DNA of 64,000 bases from Cycas panzhihuaensis (GCA_023213395.1 CM041465.1:151473741-151537740); one strand, 5' to 3'. Shown: positions 34,493 to 46,797, numbered from the stretch's first letter. Numbers and translations are program-made. Notes: a model not told the origin generated them from the sequence alone.

Positions 34493-35238
34493 ATGGAGTT
34501 GAGTGACATCATTATTTTTATACCTAAAAGGAATGAATATTGGTTGACAAATCATCCCTTCCCTTTACTCAAGTATATGGGGTTAAACTTTCATTTTTGG
34601 GCAATTAAAATGGAATGCATATTTAGGGCTAAAGGGTTATGGAAAATTATTCTTGATGGTATTGCATTGTTTAATGAAGAAGGGAAGGAGAATTTTAAGA
34701 AAAAGAACAGAGTAGCAATTGAGGTTATGCTTGCAGCATTTGACGAGGAATACCTTACTCCTTCCTGCCAGTTCCTCATTTATACACTTTAAAATGTTGA
34801 TTTTGTTAAAGAGGCTTGGAACTTGCTAAAGGAAGTGGATGAAAAGACCCTTGAAGAGGTCTAGGAGATTGTCAAAAGGACAAATCAATTTTGTGATGCA
34901 GGGAAAAAGGATGGCGCAAGAGAAAAGGTCTCTCTTGGAGAACAAGCTATACACAATAATCTGACAAAGAACTAGAAAAAGAAACTAAAAAGGAAGGCAA
35001 AAAAGGGAAATGAAAGCAATTAGATTGACTCTGGTAAGAGTAATTCTTGCATAGACTCATATGATGATCATAAGGAAGATGAACAAGTTTGTGAACCTAT
35101 CTCTAAAAATGGACCTGATAATTGCCATTCATAATCTGAGAGGGAAGAAAATGAAGAATTAAAAATTGAGAAGAAAATTGTCTCACCCATATTTTCTTCT
35201 AACATCTTAAGTTACAACACTTGGCTAGATAACAATGT
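34493..35238 (+). pseudogene. Copia-like gag of K3
   Basis: The start MELSDIIIFIPKRNEYW leads to LKYMGLNFHFWAIKMECIFR and AKGLWKIILDGI, the spacing of Copia gag N-termini (a W-x-I/M basic core followed by LW-x-I). EEYLTPSCQFLIYTL and KEAWNLLKEV follow. Past a stop at 34790 the frame goes on in a lysine- and glutamate-rich segment. No zinc knuckle is visible. Confidence 0.7.
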
Positions 35239-35993
35239 ATTGCAGGTTGCTGAGAGGTCAAATCCTAAAAGAACCTGTAAGAATGGAAAACTTGAAGTTG
35301 ATTTCAGTTTGGGTAACATTACCATAATGTCTGTTGATAGATTTGCTGCCAATTTCCAAATGATATCAGGTGACACAATTGCATGCATGTGCACAAAACT
35401 CTCTATGGTCACATTCAATATGGCAACATTTTCTATCCTTGTCTTTGAAAGAATTCAGGTTGTATTGTCATATGCAGTAAAGGCATTAGAAGACTCCATC
35501 CAAGAAAGGAAGGATACCTTGGATGAAATCGGATTTAGTCAGAATCTTGTCTATCCAAACTATTGTGTGTTTCTGGCAGGCTACCTAGTAATGAAGTGCA
35601 ATTGTGAAGCTTGTGCATGTGACCATGATAAAAATCCTCATTATATTTATCATAGCTTCCTTGGATGAAGAGGAGAAAACAAAGTATTTTGTTGAATCAA
35701 GATCAACACCAGTACTCATGAAGTTAGAAAAGAAACCATCACCATTCTTCTCTTTTCAAGAGATCATTTATTGGCTTGAGAAGTTGATCATACTTGTTGA
35801 ATCAGACACAAATAAGAAGAATTCCTTTCTCTTCATGGAAACCTTGAAGCCCAAATCATATGTTGCCACTTTTGATCTTGGATCCCATCTGCAGTTAGGA
35901 CACTCAGATATAATAGCAGTCACCAAGCAAGAAGCAGAAGATGACAGAATAGGCATGATACACAAGATTTGTTGCATTCTAGATGACGATTGA
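35165..35993 (+). pseudogene. Unrecognised coding region of K3
   Basis: This stretch replaces pol. One frame (35165-35667) reads LQVAERSNPKRTCKNGKLEV, VDFSLGNITIMSVDRFAANF, SGDTIACMCTK, then VLSYAVKALEDSIQERKDTL and a C-x-C-x2-C-x-C cluster (CNCEACAC). A second frame (35604-35993) continues with EEEKTKYFVESRSTP, LFMETLKPKSYVATFDLGSH and AEDDRIGMIHKICCILDDD. They may be one protein joined across a frameshift near 35650. I do not recognise the family. It could be a captured host gene or a divergent element protein. Copia zinc knuckles do not have this cysteine spacing. Confidence 0.45.
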
Positions 35994-36141
35994 GTTCCTG
36001 ACATCATATTCAATAAGATACCTAGATTTAGGTGTTGCAAATTCAAACAACACCTCATGTCAAGTCTTGTGTCAGTTTTGTTGTCACTCCTTAGTATTTA
36101 GTGTCATGATGTATTTAGTAACATTAAACATTAAGGGGAGG

Positions 36142-36559
36142 TGTTAGAAGATAATGTTTAATGTGTAAATGTATAATGTATTTAGGTGTAATTTATGTCT
36201 TAGGGTCATTAATGTGGTAGTCCTAAGTATTATGTTAAGGTATAAGGGTCACATATTACAGTGCTATTAAGTGAGTAGTTGAAAGGTCATTGGTCAATTA
36301 GTAGGTGAAAAGTCATTGGGTATGTTAAAGATCACTTGTCCCATATGTAACTCACCTCATCTTCATATTCTCACCTATGATGTATAAATAGGTGAGTGAG
36401 GTAGGGTAGGTACACATTGAGTCATCACGGAGTCTCATGGTGTGTTATTGTCAGGGTTTTATTCTGATGTACTTATCTTTGATATGAGGTAATACAATTC
36501 TCATTTTGTTCATTGATCTTACGCTTGATGTTGAATGGTCTCCATGGGCAAGTTTAATG
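36142..36559 (+). repeat. 3' LTR of K3
   Basis: About 418 bp starting TGTTAGAAG, TATA box at 36383-36390, right end next to the second CCCTT copy. Confidence 0.92.
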
Positions 36560-38190
36560 CCCTTGCCCTCGAGAGACATTATAAATGAAAGTGAATCTAA
36601 AATTTTCTTTTTTAATACCCACATAAGAATCCAAAGAAACATTAGCAGAATCTTGAATTTTCCCATTGCTTCTCTTTCGAACAAGTATCTTATCATTCCT
36701 TTAGTAGAAAATCTTTAGAGAAATAATGCCTGAAAAGAGATATTAAATAAGATTAAAGCCAAACTATCTAGCTAGCATCTCAATATTCTATCGTTAGTAG
36801 GCAGGATTATGGCTATTAAATCAATTCTCCAAGCATTGCCTATTTATATGTTCTCAGCACTTTCAACTCTCCTCAAGGTTATTAAAAGTATTGAAAAGCT
36901 ATAAAAGGATTTTTTCTAGGGCTAGCATTTTTAGTGAAAAAATAGTTGTTGGTAGTTTACGATAATGTGTGTAAGAGCAAGATTCAAGAGGCCTTGAATA
37001 TTAGGCACCTCAAACCCCTTAATAAGGTCCTCAATGCCAAGTTATTATGGAGATGGATGACAAAGGAAGGGTCATTATGGGTGCATACTTGGAAGGAGAA
37101 GCATGCCAAAGGGGTTGCCAAAAAAGATTTAATTAGAATGAACAATCATGTCAAGGGTTCTACTATCTAGAAAGGAGCTATTCAAGGCCTTTGTTTGATC
37201 CAATCCAATAGCTTTTGGGAAATTAGGAACTAGGATTTTGCCTTATTTTGGGAGGACTTGTGGAAAGCGCAAGAGCCATTAAGCCTCAAATGGGAGCTAG
37301 ATGATGTGAGGAGAGCTTTCTTGAGGAATGGGTGGTCCAATGTTTCAAACTTCCTGGTAGATTCCTCCTTTATGGAGGATAGCATTTCCTCTATCACGAG
37401 AGAAAGGAAATATCCAGATTCCTAGCTTATGGATATTGCTTTGAAGGAACGAAATAGGCTATGGAGTGTCATGAGTAAAAAGATTCTCCTCTATAGGTCA
37501 GGAGTTGATGTTTTAAGATGGAGCCAAATGGGGAATGGCTCCTTCTTTGTGAAGTAGGCATGTAACCTTTGTGTTGAGGAGGGGTCACTAAACTATGGAA
37601 GGTTTGGAAGAGAATTTTGTAACCTAAACTATGGCCAAAAGTGTTAGTGTTTTTATGGGAATTAGCACACAACAACATCCTCATGTGGGACAACCTTATA
37701 AAGAGAGGCTTCACGGGCCCCTCTAGATATGTTCTTTGTGTTGAAGCTGAAGAGGACATCATCCATATCTTTCTTAAGTGTAAAGGTATTTCTCAGTGTT
37801 GGGACCATTTTGAAATTATTTTGACATCCATGATTCTAAGGAGGTCTAATATTCAAAGCTTTCTTAAAGGATGGAGAAGTCTTTAGGTGGACTCCTTGAT
37901 TCTTTAGAAGGCTTAGGATTTAATTTTTGGTTTTGTGTTGTGGAATGCCTAGAAGAAGTGCAACAAAAGAATTTTCATGGACAAAGCTAGGGTTATGACC
38001 CAGGTAATCCAAAGAACTATGAACAATATATCAAAGACTTTGTCATCAAAGGAATGGGGGGGAGGATGGCCTAGCCTGGTCTTGTCAAGACAAGGCCAAA
38101 CTTAATCTTCTGAGGATTGTTAAGGATAATTTGAGATCCAAAAATCACCTAGATAAAGAGCCTAACCATAGTGAATGCCTATGGGTGCCT
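36560..38190 (+). pseudogene. LINE ORF2, RT C-terminus and zinc-ribbon-like region
   Basis: From the K3 junction it reads NESESKIFFFNTHIRIQRNI, then FPIASLSNKYLIIPL, then LNILSLVGRIMAIKSILQAL and PIYMFSAL. These are the usual motifs that follow the FADD in plant LINEs. A region near 37635-37800 (VLVFLWELAHNNILMWDNL, then CVEAEEDIIHIFLKC) matches the zf-RVT pattern. Stops are common. Confidence 0.88.
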
Positions 38191-38194
38191 CCTC

Positions 38195-38699
38195 AAGTTG
38201 GTATGTTTAAAGTTAATTTTGATGGGGCCTCAAAAGGGAATCTAGGTAGAGATGGTAGTGGTGGGATTATCAAAGATTACAATGGTAATTCCAAACACCT
38301 CTTTGCTTAAAATATTGGAGAAACCACAAGCAATGTAGCAGAAGCAATGGCAGCCTTTTCCATCGTCAAAATTCTTAGGAGGTTGGGCCTTGAGAGGGTT
38401 TGTTTGGAGGGAGATTCAAAGCTTATTGTCAATTTATTCCAAACGAATGAGAACAAGGCAGAGGCTAGTAATTAGAAGATTTCCCATATCTTGAAAGAAA
38501 TGATGCAACTTGTAAATAAATTTGAGGAGGTTTCTTTTAAGCATATCAGAAGGGTAGCAAATAAGGTTGTTGATCTCCTGGCTAATTTGGTGGCTATGGG
38601 CCAATGGGGTGAGATAAAGATAGACTCAAATTTGAAGAAGACAAATAACCTAGAAATCAAAAGGGATACCCTTCATACCTTAAATAGAGACAATTTATA
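38195..38699 (+). pseudogene. LINE ORF2 C-terminal RNase H
   Basis: It reads FKVNFDGASKGNLGRDG, GGIIKDYNGN, SNVAEAMAAFSIVKILRR and LEGDSKLIVNLFQTNENKAE, then FKHIRRVANKVVDLLANLV. The D, E and D catalytic positions are visible. This plant-type RNase H is common at the end of plant L1 ORF2. Only two stops occur in about 165 codons. The stop at 38698 is the natural ORF2 end. Confidence 0.92.
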
Positions 38700-39100
38700 G
38701 ATGTGATTTTGATCTAGCCAAATATTTTGACTATCTAGTTAGTAGGGGGTCATTGGTCCATCTTGGTATTAGCTGATACATTGGTTAGTTTGTATTTTTG
38801 GCAGATTATTTTTTGGGGAAACTAATTTGAGCTCGTAAGTTTCCATGTGTTCCATTGGAGCTGGTGTTTTCATATCAAAATTCTTGTTTATATCTGATTA
38901 TCAAGGTTACATGGTTAAGTTCTTTAATGGTGTAGATTGAACTAGCTATATTACTATATTTGATATCCTTTGTATTTGGGTTGTTTCCCTATAGTTCCTT
39001 GAGCAGCTTTGCTAAGCCTTCCCCAGTTATGGGTTGGAAATCCTATGTACTTTTATTGCAAAATTCTTGTAGTACAATATCAAATTTTCTTTTTATTGAT

Positions 39101-39112
39101 AAAAAAAAAAAA
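39101..39112 (+). other. LINE poly(A) tail
   Basis: A run of 12 A after TTTTTATTGAT, at the expected distance after ORF2. It marks the LINE 3' end. Confidence 0.8.
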
Positions 39113-39289
39113 GAGCAGGCAAAAAATGATGGGCTTGATTAGTCCACTATTTTTGCATATGGTTTTCTTACCTATAGTTTTGGGCCTAAGGTATTTGCCC
39201 ACTATTTTGTGGGAGTTGTTCTATTTTTTTTTTTTGATATTTTGGTTTTCTCTTAAAATTACTTAAAAGATCTTTAAAAATATTTAAAA

Positions 39290-39391
<102 letters not shown>

Positions 39392-39639
39392 TTTGTGAGG
39401 TCCATCTACCATGTGGGCCCCACAGATTGTGTGTGCATCCTGGAAACATTGTCAACTGAGGTAAATGTCACAAACAATGTAGGTTGGGATTAGGAATGAC
39501 CTTGTAACGTTTTTAGGCCATTCTTCACTCATTTTCATGTTTCCATAGTTTGGAAATGGGAAGTGGCATGTATGGGCACATTTCCAATAACATAGATGTT
39601 AGGTCATGAGTAGCAAAATTGGAGATCTACTTCTATATT

Positions 39640-39828
39640 CACAATTGCACAAAGAGAGAAAAGATAGTATTCACCTCATTACATTTGAGCAATAGTGCCT
39701 TAAACTGGTTTAAATGGTGATGAAGGGGCTATGGGTCTATAACAAACTTTAAATGCTCCTTCTTGACAACTGCCCTTTGTAAACAATGTGAAGAAACTTT
39801 GAACTAGGACTCCTCCTCAAGATTAGGC
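39640..39828 (+). pseudogene. Chromovirus C gag core, left part
   Basis: The frame reads KIVFTSLHLSNSALNWFKW from about 39671, the conserved gag helix with W-x2-W, then SITNFKCSFLTTALCKQCEE and SSSRLG at the Z junction. It matches gag patterns of the type K-V-x-x-A-S-x-x-L-x-G-x-A-x-x-W. Two stops follow the FKW. The frame is cut at TAGGC, one target copy of Z. Confidence 0.65.
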
Positions 39829-40057
39829 TGAAGGTCTCCTTATGTCGATTCCTCTTTGCCAGCCTAAGAAGAAAATCCAAATAATAAGCTAAGTACAAGG
39901 ACAAGTCCCCCAAAAGAGTCGAGCTCCCAAAATGCAAATTTGCAATGATTAAAAATGAATGATCTTATCTAAATCCTCCTTTCCAAAAAAATTGACTTCT
40001 CATAATATTAATTAATTTAGTTTGTTCTCCAAGTGTTTGTGGATTAGGTTTACAACA
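39829..40057 (-). repeat. 3' LTR of Z
   Basis: 229 bp sharing CCTAAGAAGAAAA, GTACAAGGACAAGTCCCCC and AATATTAATTAATTTA segments with 58413-58661. The minus-strand purine tract lies at 40058-40073. Confidence 0.85.
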
Positions 40058-41374
40058 ACCTCTGCCCCTTAAGAAAAATGCTTTGGCCACAAAGCATCGG
40101 TAATGATGGATATTCTGTCTCGGACCACCTCCTCCTACTGCTAGGATGTCAAAGGTAGTTGTTTGATCTTGATGTTGACAAGCAGAGATTGTTCTTACAT
40201 AATTTGCTAGTGAGAAGTGATGTATGGTACCCGCCAACTACCTTCATGAGTCTGGAAAGTGTGGGCGCTTTGGTTGGCTATGATTCTTAGAGAAATGTGG
40301 CCCCAGTGTAATAAATTAGAGATCCACAAAATTGGGAACCCAAATACTTTTGTAAAGAGTATAATGGTGATTTCTTCTTATGGTAATTTATGTTGTCACT
40401 CCTGTATTATATGGAATGACCCTTGTTCCATCCAATTGTGCTAAGATTATGAGCATTCTGATCATCCAAATGTTCATCTTACACTACAATAAACACATTG
40501 CATTCCTTCAAGTTGATTGGCCTAGTAGGTGGACATGTGGGCAAAGGAAGGTCCTCAATATACTCATTCAAAGTTTGTGAAACCAAAAAATTGCCTCGTT
40601 AATTGGGGATTCTTGAGATTTGGTTTTCCCAATTTCTTCTTCTGATGGAGTTGCTTCTAGTTCAATAAGATTTTATTTTTGTTGCTTCCCCTCATTTGGG
40701 GTTGGTTCTTTGCAATGAGATGTCTCTTCAGCAACATGTTGGCAAAGGCACGAAATGAAAACTTGCCAATCCTGTATGTGGTATGTGTATTACCAAGTTC
40801 TTGCCCACTAATAGAGGCTATTGTCTAAATAATCAATGGTAGTCAAGATCCAGTCACCTTGATCCTCATCCCTAAGTGAATTCTTGCATAATGATGTAAA
40901 AGTTGAGATCCACTCTTTAAGATCAACAAAGCCATTTGGCCCAAATTTAGGAAGGTCATTTGGAAGGGTGAATAGCATTTTGGTCCTTTTTTTTTTGTCC
41001 ATGAATTTTGGCATTTGAACCTTTTACCTACGAATACAATGGGCTTGCCCTCAACCTATAGTCAATATACTGTGCTCAAAATTTAACCATGCTATCCAAT
41101 GGTCAAGACCTAAAATAGTCAAGTCCTACAATGGTAGTTAAGACCTTCATGATGTTCCAACTCAAGACACTCTAATGTTTGTCATGCAACTTCGAGACAT
41201 TGATTATTTTAGTGCTCTTTTACTTATTGTTTTTGCATTCACATGGCAAGTAAAACTTGCATATTCAAATGTAGTTGTTGAGCCTATACAAATTGATGTG
41301 AATCCCTTTGTAATGCCCTCACTATGGAATCTACATTTTGTTGAGGCTCCTGTGTATCAACATGCAATGGGTTT
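40058..41374 (-). pseudogene. Residual coding sequence of Z, function unrecognised
   Basis: The minus strand has open stretches at 41014-40808 (LPKFGPNGFVDLKEWISTFT, then SLRDEDQGDWILTTIDYLD) and a charged segment near 40720-40580 (EETSHCKEPTPNEGKQ). A frame at 40237-39968 runs into the LTR and is probably not a gene. No pol motif was seen in what remains of Z. The rest of this stretch shows nothing identifiable. Confidence 0.35.
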
Positions 41375-42533
41375 TGTTACCACCTCAAATTGTATCATTC
41401 CTTTTTCACAACAAATGGAGAAGTCATGCTTGACAACCTAATATGTGGGACCTCCTATGTAGTTCTTAGAATCAAAGATGAGTGGGGGTCTTCTCCACAA
41501 AATAGATATTTAAATGTGGTGGGTTCTCTTACAAATTCCTCATGATGACATTACCAAGAAATGTAGGCAAGTTGAAGAGTTCAAAGTTTAAGGCTTGCAG
41601 ATTGTAGGGATAATGGTGGAACAAATTGTTTCAACATTTATAAAAAGCAATGTGCATCGTTAGAGTCATTATGACCTTGTGACCTTCCTGTTCCCATTAA
41701 AATTAATGCACCTAGATCATTTAGCTTCATAGAGAAGTTACCAATCACTTGCTTGATGCTACAATTTAGTGGTTGTCTTGTTATGTATTGTTTATGATCA
41801 CCTTGTATGTACTATTTGTCATTCTTGAATATTGTCTAGGCAAAAGAATTCTACAGAGAGATGGACAAACCTTTTTTCAGTTATGATTCATGTAATCATC
41901 TTGGAAGCAATTAATCTTGTTAGAATTATTCATGAACTTGCACTTGTGCATATCAAAGTTGTTGTTCATCGCACCCTTTGGGATCTAGGTTTGATCTAGG
42001 GTAAGGTGATACCTAAGGTCATCTTGTAATGTGTGCAAAGATGCATTTTCAATCAAAAGCCAATCAAGAAACTAGAAGCTTGCAGTGTTTATGATCAAAC
42101 CTTTATTACCTTAATTGCACTTTTTGGCCTTTTGAACTCAATCATGCATTGCAATTATGTGGAGATCCTTTATAACAATGGGGTGAGAGTGTGTGGAAAA
42201 AGACATCATGGTTTCATGATTTAAAATTCCAAAATCATCTCTTACTCGTGCATTGCCATAAGGAAGCTAAACCTAGGAATTAGTTGAGGATGAAAAGGAT
42301 GAGTTGAAGGAATTTTGATTACTGTGGCCAAAACTCCTCTACCAAGTATTTCTTTAGTATACGCCTAGATGATATTAAAAATAGAGTACACACATCCACA
42401 AAGGATCCATCAACTACACATAGAATTTGGAGATAAAATGGTTATTCATCATGATTAACAACTCGAATCATTCCACACTTATTATGGAATATGTGTATTC
42501 ACTCTCAAGCTCCGAAAAGCTAGTTTTTGTGTT
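41375..42533 (+). repeat. Left repeat of X, first segment
   Basis: It aligns along its length with 55334-56480, for example TTAAATGTGGT, AATTGTTTCAACATTTATA and AGAGAAGTTACCAATCACTTG, at roughly 80% identity by eye. It is interrupted by W at 42534 and resumes at 45338. Confidence 0.88.
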
Positions 42534-42917
42534 TGTTGGGTAATGTTAACCCATAGTATTATTAAATTGATATAAATCAACGTGGTTATCCCTTTAATAT
42601 GAACTAGGGGGTTATAGTGTGCACACTTCGTCATTGTAATTAGTCATTGGTTGACTAAGTGGCTCCTAAAATGTGATTGAACAACCAAGTGGTGATACGT
42701 ACCATATATATATATATATATATTAGTTTGATATAATACAATTGGAAGTAATCATTTCTCACAAGTATATTATGTTATGTGTTTGTACATATCCTTTCAT
42801 TTATTATTCACTTGCATATCTTTAATTTCATAGTCTTGTTAAATCCTGGACCTATGTATGGGTATTTAGTTTCTACATATGGTCTCAGAGTATGTTTTGT
42901 TTGCCCATGTTCTTTTA
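42534..42917 (+). repeat. Left terminal repeat of W
   Basis: TGTTGGG to TTTCTACA (42877) looks like a conventional LTR. The 40 bases after it, including the primer-site-like motif, are also present at the right end of W. A short AT run is at about 42706-42723. Confidence 0.85.
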
Positions 42918-44471
42918 ATTAGTATTAGATCTAGGATTTTAGTTCTATGGTGAGCCTATCAAAGCTTTGGTCCAAACTTGTTTAGTGACCCCAATTAGGC
43001 TATAAGACTATGAGTATGTCCACCTCTCAAGAGTTTATTCTGAACTTATTTTAAGTATGCTTGTTTGTGGCCAATAAGGGGGATTAGTCTATTCATTTGT
43101 CAGGTGAAGATCTGTTGTAGGATTTTGTGAAAACTTTCAAATTGCAGTTAAGTAGGGCACCTGGAGCATGTTGGCATTATGAGCCTGGAGTGTGTTGGTG
43201 CTTATGCAATGTAAATCCAACTGAGAGTGTAGGTGTTGTAGTTACCTCAAATTTCACAAAGGTTTGTCACATGCTTAATTCGTTATTGGACTAGTTATTT
43301 ACATGTTTTGTGAGTGTATATGCAGGTGTTGCACATGAGTCCAAGAATATGGCTTCAAGTATAGGCTTGATCACCCTGTGAAGCTAATGTTGTAGCATAT
43401 AGGCCATAATTTTTCCCTCTATCATGAAGTGGTACCATGATTGATGAGGGTTTTGCAACATGTTGAGATCAGCAAATAGTTAGTTGGCCCATGTGAAAAA
43501 ACTGATGTGTGTATGGGGCAATATTGCGAACTTGTTGATCGTGTGAACCTGTGTACAAATCTTACTAGTCAGTTGTGTGTGCAATGAAGAGATCACTGGT
43601 TGGAGAAGGATCCTATCAATATGATGAAGGGTTTAATGTTCACTGTTGGTGGATGCATACACCGGTTTTGAAACTCTTGTGGCAGATTAAGAGTAGTTTG
43701 ATGAGCATTCTAATTGCTTGAGTGAGGTTGCTGTGAGGATGCCATTTGTTGGAGGGCTTGCATATGATGTTTTTTAATGCTTGCTAAGGTGAAAATATTT
43801 TAGTAGAATGCTCATTTGGCCAACGCTGCATTCTGGAATCAAAGTAGTTGTAGAATGGAGAAAAATGGATGTAGCAGGCATTAGGTGCTCAAAAGAGTGT
43901 TTGAGATTTTTTTTTTGATGTTGGAAAGCTCATGGAACACTATATGATAAACATTTTATAGGTCTAAAGCTATAGATAAGTTCAAAAGGTTAAAATCCTT
44001 GAGTTAGGAGCTTATAGATCGAGAAATGATTAAGAAAAACTTAACATAGAGTTTTGGGCATTTTTTGTGATAAAACAAAGCTTGTAGAGCATCGTATGAT
44101 CAATATTTTGAAGAACTAAGGCCATCGTTGCATTTGGAAGGCCTATTTTACCATAAAGGGATGTCCCAGACTGAGAAACAGTGAATAATTTGAGCACGGG
44201 AGCCACCGGAACCTCCACCAGTGCGCACATGTTGTGTGAGTCAAACAACCATATAAAATTTATTCTTTTATTATCTAAAGTTTGTTAACTTTAAAAAGTT
44301 ATATTAAAATATTTTTTAATGTTTTCTAGATCTGTTAGCCCTTCAGTGATGTCACATAGATGTTTTAAAGTGACCAAGGGGGCCAATGACAGAGCCTTTT
44401 TTAATTTTTTAAATTTTTTTGTCAAAAAGTATATTTGTGCTCACAGAAATGACTATAACTCCCTCATACAA

Positions 44472-46141
44472 CATCGGAATTGAGTGCTATCAATTGTGTT
44501 GCAAAGCTGGATCACTAAGCTTTCCAACAAGTGGTCACACAATATGTTTTGAGGATTTATGAAAGTAGTTTTAATGATATAAAGTTTGGACATTGAGTTG
44601 ACAAGGTGTTAAAATGGAGTCTGAGATAAAAAATAGAGGTGTTCTGTCTCATGTTTATGCTTAGTTAACCATTGTTGCATGTTTGTTCCATGGTGCAGTG
44701 GATAGGGCTAAGGGTTTTTGGTGTGATTTGTCTCCTAGAGTTGTGACCTTAGCTAGGAGAGCCAAAAATAAGCAAAATAGGAGCAAGTGAAAGCTACTTA
44801 GTAGGCAAATATTGGTGAACCATGTACAGGAAGGCCATTCTAGAGGACTAGCAGATATAACAGCTGATTACCCATGTGCTTTGGTAGAAGTTTGGCTTTT
44901 ATATGGACCCAACATCAAAATTTGAAGTAGTTATATGACATGGTTTAGTATTAAGGGGGGAATGTTGGGTAATGTTAATCTATGTCATTATTAAATTGAT
45001 GTAAATCAATGTAGTTATCCCTTTAATATGTACTAGGGGTCATAGTGTGCACATTTCTTCATTGTTATTAGTCATTGGTTGACTAAATGGCTCCTAGAAT
45101 GTGATTGGATAACCAAGTAGTGATATGTACTATATATATGCATTGGTTTGACATAATACAATTCGAAGTGATCATTTCCCACAAGTATATTGTGTTATGT
45201 GTTTGTACATATTCTTTTATTTATTATTCACTTGCATGTCTTTAATTTCATAGTCTTGTTAGATCCTAGACCCATGCATGGGCATTTAGTTTCTACAAGT
45301 GGTATTGGAGTATGTTTTGCTTGCCCATGTTCTTTTAGTGTTGTCCCTCTAGAGCTTTATTAGTTCATTATTAGAATTATTGTAAAAGATTTATGGAAAT
45401 CTTATCCTGTAATGGTGCTTTCCCTTGAGATATATAAAAAGGAAGAAAATATAATAGAATAAGCACTTTTGAATCATATAACCTTTTTGGAGAAGTAAAG
45501 TTTTTTTATTCAAAAATTGTTTTAGTGGAATGAGATGCTTTGATGTATTGTGATTTATGAGTTGAAATGTGTTATGTGGATACATTGTGCCTAGATTATT
45601 TTTAAGTTTGTATTTGCTAAAGTGTTTTTTTGAGGATAAATCCTAGTGAGAAGGGGTAGAGTTGATATACGTTTGAGTGTTCAAGGTTTTCCTAATAGGC
45701 CTTGAACATTAAGATCATGCATAGGATCAACCATTCCAACCTATAAGATTTCTAGTCTGGGTTGGTTGCTTTCTATTTGTTGATCATGAATAAATAGTGG
45801 CAAGTCTTGCATTTAACCTATTTCTAGTGTCTAGATTCCACACACTTTAATCCTCTTGGAATGAACATGCAAATTGTTATTCATTTAGCCTATTTTTTTG
45901 GTGATTAATTCTCTGTATTTTGTTGACTAAAGTTTCATGAGCTTGGCCTTTTTTGGCTTAATGTGATTTGAGTGAATGAGACATAATCCTTGAAGTATCC
46001 CTTTGACCTTTCAAGCTTGTAGACTTTCCTTGCACAATCCATCCCCGCAACATCTTTTTCCTGCATACCCACAATCCATCAAAACTCCCCACATTCTTGC
46101 CATCCATTAATAATCCCACATCTTCTCCTCTTTGGAGGACT
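44472..46141 (+). repeat. Tandem duplication, copy 1
   Basis: The unit comprises the 3' third of W, its right terminal repeat and the next 800 bp of X's left repeat. It begins GAATTGAGTGCTATCAATTG and ends in CTCTTTGGAGGACT. Copy 2 starts within a few bases. Confidence 0.9.
44963..45337 (+). repeat. Right terminal repeat of W
   Basis: LTR-like 44963-45297 plus 40 bp (45298-45337) homologous to the sequence after the left LTR. It ends immediately before the GTGTT target copy. Confidence 0.87.
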
Positions 46142-46795
46142 GAACACAATTGAGTGCTATCAATTGGGTTGCGAAGCTGGTTCACTAAGCTTTCCAACAA
46201 GTGGTCACACAATATGCTTTGATGATTTATTAAGGTAGTTTTAATAATACAAATTTTGGACATTGAGTTGACAGGGTGTTAAAATAGAGTATGAGATTAA
46301 AAAAAAGTGTTTTGTCTCATGTTTCTGCTCGATTAACTATTTTTGCATGTTTGTTCCATGGTGCAGTGGATAGGGCTAAGGGTTTTCAGCTTGATTTGTC
46401 TCCTAGAGGTGTGACCTTAGCTAGGAGAGCCAAAATAGGCAAAAATAAGAGCAAGTGAAAGCTACTTAGCAGGCAAATATTGGTGAACCATATATGGGAA
46501 GACCATTCTAGAGGATTGGTAGATACAACAACTGGTTATCTATGTGCTTCGCTAGATGTTTGGCTTTTATATGGACCCAACATCAAGATTTGAAGTAGTT
46601 ATATAATATGGTTTAGGTATTAAGGGGGGAATGTTGGGTAATGTTAATCCATAACATTATTAAACTGATACAAATCAATGTAGTTACCCCTTTAATATGC
46701 ACTAGGGGTCATAGTGTGCACATTTCTTCATTGTAATTAGTCATTGGTTAACTAAGTGACTCCTAAAATGTGATTGGACAACCAAGTAGTGATAT

Positions 46796-46797
<2 letters not shown>

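Larger units (their letters stand above)
32218..36559 (+). mobile_element. Non-autonomous Copia-like element K3, inserted in the LINE
   Basis: LTRs 32218-32634 and 36142-36559 are flanked by a perfect CCCTT duplication (32213-32217 and 36560-36564). The primer-binding site TGGCATTAGAGC is at 32635, and purine tract AAGGGGAGG at 36133-36141. The interior has a long untranslated leader (32650-34490), a Copia-like gag and one unrecognised coding region. No protease, integrase, RT or RNase H motif was found, so it must borrow enzymes from a relative. A poorly preserved right end (TTTAAT) makes the exact LTR terminus uncertain by a few bases. Confidence 0.9.
28640..39112 (+). mobile_element. Plant L1-type LINE, split by K3
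   Basis: ORF1 (28660-29440) and ORF2 (30150-32217, continued 36560-38699) are followed by a 3' untranslated region and a poly(A) run of 12 at 39101-39112. ORF2 holds endonuclease, RT, a zinc-ribbon-like region and a plant-type RNase H. Removing K3 and one CCCTT copy (4,347 bp, a multiple of three) restores the ORF2 frame. The 5' limit is approximate. Stops are frequent, so it is an old copy. Confidence 0.9.
42534..45337 (+). mobile_element. Non-coding LTR element W
   Basis: 2,804 bp with terminal repeats 42534-42917 and 44963-45337, flanked by perfect GTGTT copies (42529-42533 and 45338-45342). Comparison with the uninterrupted X copy near 56480 confirms the insertion point. A purine tract AAGGGGGGAA precedes the right repeat. 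The interior (42918-44962) has no credible coding frame, so this is a TRIM/LARD-type parasite of another element. A primer-site-like TGGTCTCAGAG or TGGTATTGGAG motif lies inside each terminal repeat, 40 bp before its outer homology ends. Confidence 0.87.

Noticed and set aside
39829-40057. Z LTRs as unrelated solo repeats
   Set aside because: Their matching flanks (TAGGC and TAAGC), the primer site and purine tract on the correct inner sides, and gag resuming across them favour one element. The 18.8-kb span is explained by nested inserts.
41175-41441. Plus-strand frame of 88 codons with a hydrophobic N-terminus, a possible secreted protein
   Set aside because: It crosses the X boundary at 41375, so it is not one unit, and no family is recognised.
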